Origin: Cycas panzhihuaensis | Taxonomy: Eukaryota > Cycadophyta | Assembly: GCA_023213395.1 (NCBI GenBank) | Contig: CM041465.1 | Location: 89,845,741 to 89,909,740 of the forward strand | DNA: 64,000 nucleotides | Reading direction: 5' to 3' | In this document: positions 58,141 through 64,000 of the stretch, piece by piece | How the letters are laid out: every line of letters begins with the position of its first letter | How positions within the stretch are numbered: the stretch's first letter is position 1 | The notes under the pieces: model-generated | Databases searched by the model: none | The model's input: only the letters and a program-made list of their open reading frames with translations | What the model was told of the DNA's origin: nothing | Made by a program: the position numbers and the translations under genes

Positions 58141-59781
58141 TATTACCATTGGTTCCCTTTCCTATAGACCTAATAGATGATTAGCCCCAACATGAGGAAC
58201 CAGAAGACACATTTAGGCCTCTCCTATACTTGTACTATAAGGAAGTAATGAAGTATTCCTAGATCTATTATCTTAAAGATGTGAGTTAAATCTATTTTTG
58301 AGTTTTATATCTCATTACTATCATTACCTATAATTAGTAGGTCATAAAATTACAATACTAAAAATATAATTCTATCATCCAAAACCATGACGTATAGGTA
58401 TAAGTTAGCTCAAGATCCATCAAAACTATTTTTCAAAAAGTATTAATCAATTTTCCTATACCATGTTCTTAGAGCTTGCTTCAATCCATGCAAGGCCTTT
58501 CTAAGTCAATATACCAAATGCTTTTTACCTCTCTATATAAAACTATGAGATTGCTCCATGTAATCCTCTTTTGTTAAGACTTTATTTAGGAATATATTTT
58601 TCACATTCATTTGGTGAAGTTACTATTTGAACTAGTCAACCCTCTCTAAAATGAAACTAATAGCATTCATCTTCATAATTAAAGTGAACATCTCTTAGTA
58701 GTTGATTCCTTCCTACTACTTAAAGCATTTAACTACAAGTCTAGCCTTATATTTATTTGCATATCCTTCCAATATATATTTGGTCCTATAGACCCATTTA
58801 TAATTAATTGTTTGCTCCTTAATAGGCAACTCTACTAAATCCCAAGTGTGGTTCTTCCTCACTACTTATATTTTAGCATCCATAATATCATTCTACTTTT
58901 GCTCCTTAGCTTCCTTCTTAGTAGTTAAAAGAATATCTATACTCAACATTGGTGCTATAAGAGAAAAGTTCACCTATTCATAAGGTTAAATTTTAGATTT
59001 CCATTTACCCATTATCTCAAGTACCACTTGTCAACATCCTCCATGGTTTTAAATTACCACTAAGATAATTTCCTCTATGAAGAAAGGTGCAAAAGTGTGG
59101 GACCTTTTTCAAGCTTATGATAAGGCCTAGATGAGGCTTCCAAACTTGAATAATTCCAACTCCTTCATTTTATCACTATCAAGTATGAAAGGTTCGATAT
59201 TAGGCTTGGTTAGGTCCCATGAAGAGTTTCATTTAAAATGCTCCTCAATCTACTTCCCAACATTAACTAAACCTAAATCTAATTTATCATACTCATTAAA
59301 GATAATATCTCGAGTTGTGTGGATTTTCATATTTAGTAACTTAAAAACTTTATATACTTTTCTCTCCTTAGAGTATCCTATAAGGATGTATTTAGTATTC
59401 TTACCATCAAACTATTGTCATTTCTCTTTTACATTATGTGTGTACACAATACACCTAAAAACTCTCAAGTGATAAATACTTAGATTCTTATTTAACTAAG
59501 CCTTCCCAAGCATTTTATCCTTAACAAGAGTAATGTTTCTATTAGTTATTTAAGTGGTTGTATTCATAGTTTTAACCCATAAATACCTAACAATATTTTT
59601 GCCTTTCATCATAGACTTAACTTCTTTAATCAAGGCCTTATTCATATGCTTAACTACTCTATTATACTAAATTGTGTAGGCAATAGTAAATTGCCTTTTT
59701 ATACCATGATTCTTGAAAAAATTATTATGTTTATTTAAGATAAATTCTCCACCATTATTGTTGAAATATGAATGATATCTT
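58141..59781 (-). pseudogene. pol: Copia element J: integrase to reverse transcriptase fragment
   Basis: Minus strand. The integrase starts at the insertion point with an NNNGGEF block (near 59750), GIKRQFTIAYT and a degraded MNKALIKEV. The C-terminal part near 59460-59330 reads YHLRVFRCIVYTH, YILIGYSKERKVYKVF and a DIIFNEYDKLD block. Reverse transcriptase starts near 58840 (QTINYKWVYRTKYILEGYANKYKARL) and continues with LHQMNVKNIFLNKV, LRKALHGLKQA and, near 58310-58240, a degraded catalytic region followed by IIDLGILHYF. It ends near 58141 without RNase H or LTR. It is a different copia lineage from A/B/C. Confidence 0.85.
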
Positions 59782-60114
59782 TGATACCATATTAGAATAT
59801 AATGCAACTATCATAATAATTGACAACTAGGGTGAGTGAATGAATGATAAAATGAAGTGCTAGAAGAGTGAAATTTATACAAGTTAACACAACAAAGGTA
59901 GAAGAATATCTAAACTTTAAATTAGGATAAATATGATGTACATATTTATCATACAATTCACCACATATGTGAGAACCCTTAATGGTCAACTATTATATGC
60001 TATCACATATTTCTATATGGCACACAACTCAAGAAGACCTATAATATAAAATACAAATAAACTAGAGAAAGTATGAATGGGAGTTGAATATATAAATAGG
60101 TATTACACCCAACA
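59782..60114 (-). repeat. 3' LTR of element I, inserted in the J integrase
   Basis: On the plus strand it runs from TGATACCATATTAG to TACACCCAACA, 333 bp. To its right is a polypurine tract (minus strand ATAGGGGGAA), so this is the 3' LTR of a minus-strand element extending to the right. The left flank is ATCTT (59777-59781); its partner should mark the right end of I but was not found. Confidence 0.75.
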
Positions 60115-60123
60115 TTCCCCCTA
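60115..60123 (-). other. Polypurine tract of I
   Basis: The minus strand reads AGGGGGAA directly before the LTR start TGTTGGGTG. Confidence 0.75.
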
Positions 60124-63100
60124 TAATAGATAATTACATAAAATATCACATAAAATAATATATGTTGAGTTTTTAAATATTTATTGGAATAAGTTGTAAT
60201 AACATAATCTATTGTTAACACCCATATAAAGTAAACTCCATCTATTAGACCACATGGATAACTAGCCATTATAGCTGTAAGTTAGTTAGGATGATCCTTC
60301 ATATACATGGTATAATCAATGCTAAATCAACTTCACCTAAGGAGCACATCATCCTATGTCACTAATAGATAAGATGATGAAGATATATGTAAGAGTAGCT
60401 AAAAATATATCCCACCTTTTACTAATATGGAATAATCCAAGTAGCTCTTTGGCACCAGTGGTTGGAAATAAATAATACTATGGCCTTATAATGGTATTAT
60501 GACCTTAAATTACCATTATAGGCTTATAAACATGCCTTTATGGGCTAAAACATACCACCATGGGCTTATAATACCCTCAATGGGCTATAATATCCAATAA
60601 TATGTGTCATAAATATGACTAAGAAATAGAAGTGAGTTAAATAAACATGAAATTACTCTCTCAAATGATAAATTTTAATTATTTTTTTATAAATATGGGC
60701 TCTCTATATCCTAAAATAAGACTATATGATAACTTTTTCATGTTACCCTCCCATTTAGGGTATATTACATCAATATAATAGATAATAAATGATATGGAAC
60801 CTATAAAAAATATATGTATGTGCCTAAAATGTTGAAAAAATGATTTTTAAAAAAATAAAAGAAAAAATACTTTAAGATAAAATATCTACATCAAATTAGC
60901 TCTAGATGATATTAAGTGACATGTCAAATCAAAGCTCTCTTAGTTACAAATCTAATGCAACTGACAAGACTAAAATTTATATTTATATACTTAAGTTATA
61001 GGTAAAATACTAATAATGACTCCTTGAAAGCTAGAAAAATTAGGGCTTAGTCCCTTCCACTAGCATGTTGGTGGTCATATCAACACTCTATATGACTAAG
61101 GGTTGAATAATCATGAGGTTAGTGGACTCTAAATAAATTCCAATTAAACTAAATATTTTTGTAGTTGTAAAAATAATCTAATTCACTTAATAAAACTTTG
61201 GTATCTAAGGAATTCAAAAGATTATCACATGGAGTTAAATTTAAAATGTAACTTTAAAATTTTTTATCCTATCAAAAAATTAATTTTCCGAAAAATAAGG
61301 TTTTCATAATGAAACTTCTATAAATTTCTATTACATTTGCATTTGTAAGTCATTAAGTTATAGCTCATTACGAGGAGGTAGTAATGCATGCTTCAATATT
61401 AACATCATATGCATTTGACTATAGGACCAATAGTTCTATATAATGTATAGAGTCTTCATATAAGGATATCACCAATGTTTGTAGGCTCTAGCATTCTACA
61501 ATTGACATGATCTGGTTGTGGTTGTGGATGTGTTTTATCTTTCCTTTATCTCGGCACATTATCTTTTTAAGTGATGTAGCATAGTCTTCTTTGATGAACC
61601 TTCTTAGGTGCCATATAATTTGTGTAATATATTTCTTTGCATGGAGGTCATACCTTCTTATCTTTACAATTTTCCATCTTAGGTGTCTCTTCCTCTTCAT
61701 GCCTTCTGGTAGGTATTACCTTCATCTCTTCTTCCTTAATAGTGTGTGCTAATTTGAATTCATCTTTGTGCATAGATCTTCATAGTCAACTACCATCCTA
61801 TAACCATACATTCTCCTACAATATTCATTCTAATCTTCTCATGCAAGAGAGGGTTTCTCTATGTATTCTTCAGCTTATCTGTATGTTTTTCTTTTTGGTC
61901 TTCTCTATGAGTGAATGGTGAATGGTGTTTGCCTAGGTATTAATGCCCTTTCCAATGTATTCCTTTTCATTATAAAAGAAATCTATAAGCTTAATACTAT
62001 ATATTAGAGCACATAATTACCAGCATAAATACATTTTTTTAATTTTTTATATTCTTCTTTTCTCTTTGTAAGAATGGGTTTTAAGAATTTAAAAGCCACC
62101 TCTCAAACCCTACATGTATAATTATAACAATAGAGTAACAAATTTAAAATAATCTTTGTTGTATGAATTTTTATTATGCTAGAAAGTACAACTCTTAATC
62201 CTTTAGATAATAGAACTATAAAAGGGGCATCAAAAAACACTTGATCTTTTCCCTTCTCTACTATCTATAGCTATTATATTTCTAAAAAACATATATTGCT
62301 TTAATTATAAGTAGAACTTTAGAAGCTCCTCTAAATAATATACTGGATAATAGGTAGTAAGCAAAAACAAATGAAATAAACTCTTTAGGCCTCAAGGCTC
62401 AATAGGTCCTAGTTCTAGGACTCTTATTAAATCCTTCAAATTGAAGCTAAAAAACATGTTATATTCATCTTTTTCCTCCATTTTTCATTAGTGAAGTGGC
62501 TGCCATTATAGGGTGATCAAGCTTACATGAGAAGTTGATTTACTCTCTTGTCTTCCTTTAAAACAATAACTTCAAGATCATATTTTATGACCTCTAAATT
62601 AGAACCTACATGTAAATTTTTATGGGCCTATATACAATAAGAAAATGGGTCATAAAAGGCACATAAATCTACCCTTTTAATTTTCATAAAACCTCTCCAT
62701 TATAGCTTTAAACTATAAAAAATGATTAAGGCTCTACTAAGAAATGATTATTTTTATTAATATGAGAGTACAAAGGCTTTTTTTCATTTTTGTCTGTAAT
62801 AAAAATATCTTCATCAATCATCTCATAAGATTCTATAATTTGATACGAATAACATTATAAATATATCAATACCATGTTTATATAGAACATATTCTACAAT
62901 ATCAATTTTATAATGGCTTGAAAAAAAATTAAGAAGGCTTATTGAAATTTCTTTTAAAAACTAATTTTTTTATTTCAAAAAACTACTAATAATGTAGTTT
63001 CGTATTCGATCATTTATGGGCATCTATGATTCAAGTTCTCATAATGAATGGGTTTATGATTATTTGGGCAGTCAATTTTGTGAAGAGACTATCATTTTAA

Positions 63101-63205
63101 GGTATCTGCTTTTTTAGGAAAGATGATATGGTCATTTGGTCTACCCTATGCAATTCATCCTCTAGAATGATACTTATTTGGTGCCTATGCATTTATATCT
63201 ATGCA
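60124..63205. other. Interior of element I and/or unassigned sequence
   Basis: No pol or gag motif was recognised on either strand. At about 60480-60600 a diverged series of words around TATGGGCTTATAA repeats about five times. The frames at 61488-61700 (minus) and 61637-61921 (plus) overlap and have no known domain. Where element I ends is not visible. Confidence 0.4.
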
Positions 63206-63560
63206 ATGGTTAATGATTTACTTTTTTGGCTTTCCTTACCTCTAAATTTCCTTGGTATTGTATACTATGAGAAATGATAAACTCTTATTGATACACACTC
63301 TATGTTCACACTTATTGAGGTGCATCATAAAGAGGCAAATTTTGGATGGTGTTTCTTTTGATGTGACATTAGGCAAAAGTGTTACCATTGTTGGAACTAG
63401 TGGTAATGGAAAATCTACTATAGTCAAACTTTTGTATCATTTTTTTGATACTTAATTAGGAGCTGTCATAAAAAATGAATAACACTCATGCTTGCAATAT
63501 GATGGAAATATAGTAATAAAGTAAGATAGCAAATATTTAAGAGGCTCTATTAGGGTTTCT
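63206..63560 (+). pseudogene. Fragment of an ATM-type (ABCB) mitochondrial ABC transporter
   Basis: From 63206 the frame reads MVNDLLFWLSLPLNFLGIVY, matching the end of the transmembrane domain of plant mitochondrial ATM (ABCB23/24/25-type) half-transporters. After a shortened linker comes ILDGVSFDVTLGKSVTIVGT, then SGNGKSTIVKLLYHFFDT, the nucleotide-binding domain with a recognisable Walker A (GTSGNGKST). A stop follows, and a weak continuation (YLRGSIRV) can be read to about 63560. The signature motif and Walker B are not seen. ATM proteins export a glutathione-linked sulfur compound used for cytosolic Fe-S cluster assembly. The piece lacks about 30-40 residues between the two blocks and has no intron where the gene should be long, so it is a retro- or recombination-derived fragment. 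Confidence 0.82.
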
Positions 63561-64000
63561 TCACCTGAATAGTTATGGCATTAAGATTACTTCTAAAGAG
63601 CTCTTCTTAATAAAAATCTAGAATTTTGGGTGTCTCTAGGTTCAAGGTTTTAATTAGAGAGGCATATTTTCATTCTCAAGGTTTTTCAAATGGAATTATC
63701 ATCTCTTATGGTCAAGAATAAAGGTTTTAGTAGCTATGACCTATAGAAGAGACTATCAATTATTTACTCTCATATTTAAAGTTGGTTGTTAGGTATTAAT
63801 GTTATATGTGGTTAGAATACTAAAAAGGGTATATTTTCTACTCTAGGCATTGATTTTGCTATGGGTCTATATTATATTTTATGCACTAGGAACCACTAGA
63901 TTTTTTAAGAAGTTGAAGACCCTCCCTTCCATATATTTTGCATGACAAAGTGATATAGGTTATTGTATTAGATCTCTCAAGGGTGAAACTACCCCAACAT
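63561..64000. other. Unassigned interval to window end
   Basis: I could not recognise the remaining ABC-transporter sequence or any other gene here. Stops are frequent in all frames. Confidence 0.4.

Noticed and set aside
61488-61921. Overlapping frames of 70 (minus) and 94 (plus) codons
   Set aside because: No recognisable domain on either strand. A basic, His-rich gag-like reading of the minus frame was considered but there is no motif to support it.
1-64000. CRISPR arrays, bacterial operons, rRNA genes or intact tRNA genes
   Set aside because: None seen. The PBS motifs resemble tRNA 3' ends only by complementarity, and the single tRNA-like stretch (33908-33990) is listed as uncertain.

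Overview
The window is plant nuclear heterochromatin built almost entirely of old, mutually nested retrotransposons. I see no intact host gene. The clues to a plant are Ty1/copia elements with initiator-Met-tRNA primer binding sites (TGGTATCAGAGC and variants), an L1-type LINE with a C-terminal RNase H, and decayed pieces of two mitochondrial-protein genes (a plant mtHsp70 and an ATM-type ABC transporter). The sequence is AT-rich and its reading frames are full of stops, several of them demonstrable C-to-T changes. This fits a large plant genome that keeps dead elements for a long time; the species cannot be named from this sequence.

Layout. 1-6043: element A, a copia element (+), entering from the left and ending with its 3' LTR. 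6283-7379: processed mtHsp70 pseudogene (-). 7380-8923: unassigned, with recurring GCAGATCT words. 8924-15311: a duplicated block, D' plus C', which is a truncated piece of the same D/C chimera found intact further right. 15312-15724: a second mtHsp70 fragment (-), directly followed by leader, PBS and LTR of a minus-strand element G (15725-16261). 16262-16944 and 51795-55739: the two halves of copia element F (-), whose integrase gene is split by element D. 16945-51789: element D (-), about 4.6 kb of its own sequence, swollen to 34.8 kb by insertions: an L1 LINE (18022-24231, +), copia element B (27298-35714, -) and copia element C (36134-51680, +). C itself contains copia element E (37893-45425, +). 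58141-59781: copia fragment J (-), its integrase interrupted by the LTR of element I (59782-60114, -). 63206-63560: ABC-transporter pseudogene fragment.

The nest is F > D > {LINE, B, C > E}. D, B, C and E are bounded by 5-bp target-site duplications that I could read directly (ATAGT, CAAAA, ATAAT, TTCAG/TTTAG), and the LINE by a 17-bp one. The D'C' copy at 8924-15311 keeps the uninterrupted target sites of both B and E, so it confirms those two junctions and shows that it separated from the main copy after C entered D but without B or E.

A/B and C are related copia families. Both have very long leaders (about 3.0-3.5 kb between PBS and gag) and share a roughly 430-bp non-coding module just upstream of gag. 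D looks non-autonomous: a gag-like frame lies directly next to its polypurine tract with no pol. No new cellular system was found; the points of interest are the nest, the long leaders with their conserved module, the duplicated chimera, and the two host-gene fragments next to retroelement ends.
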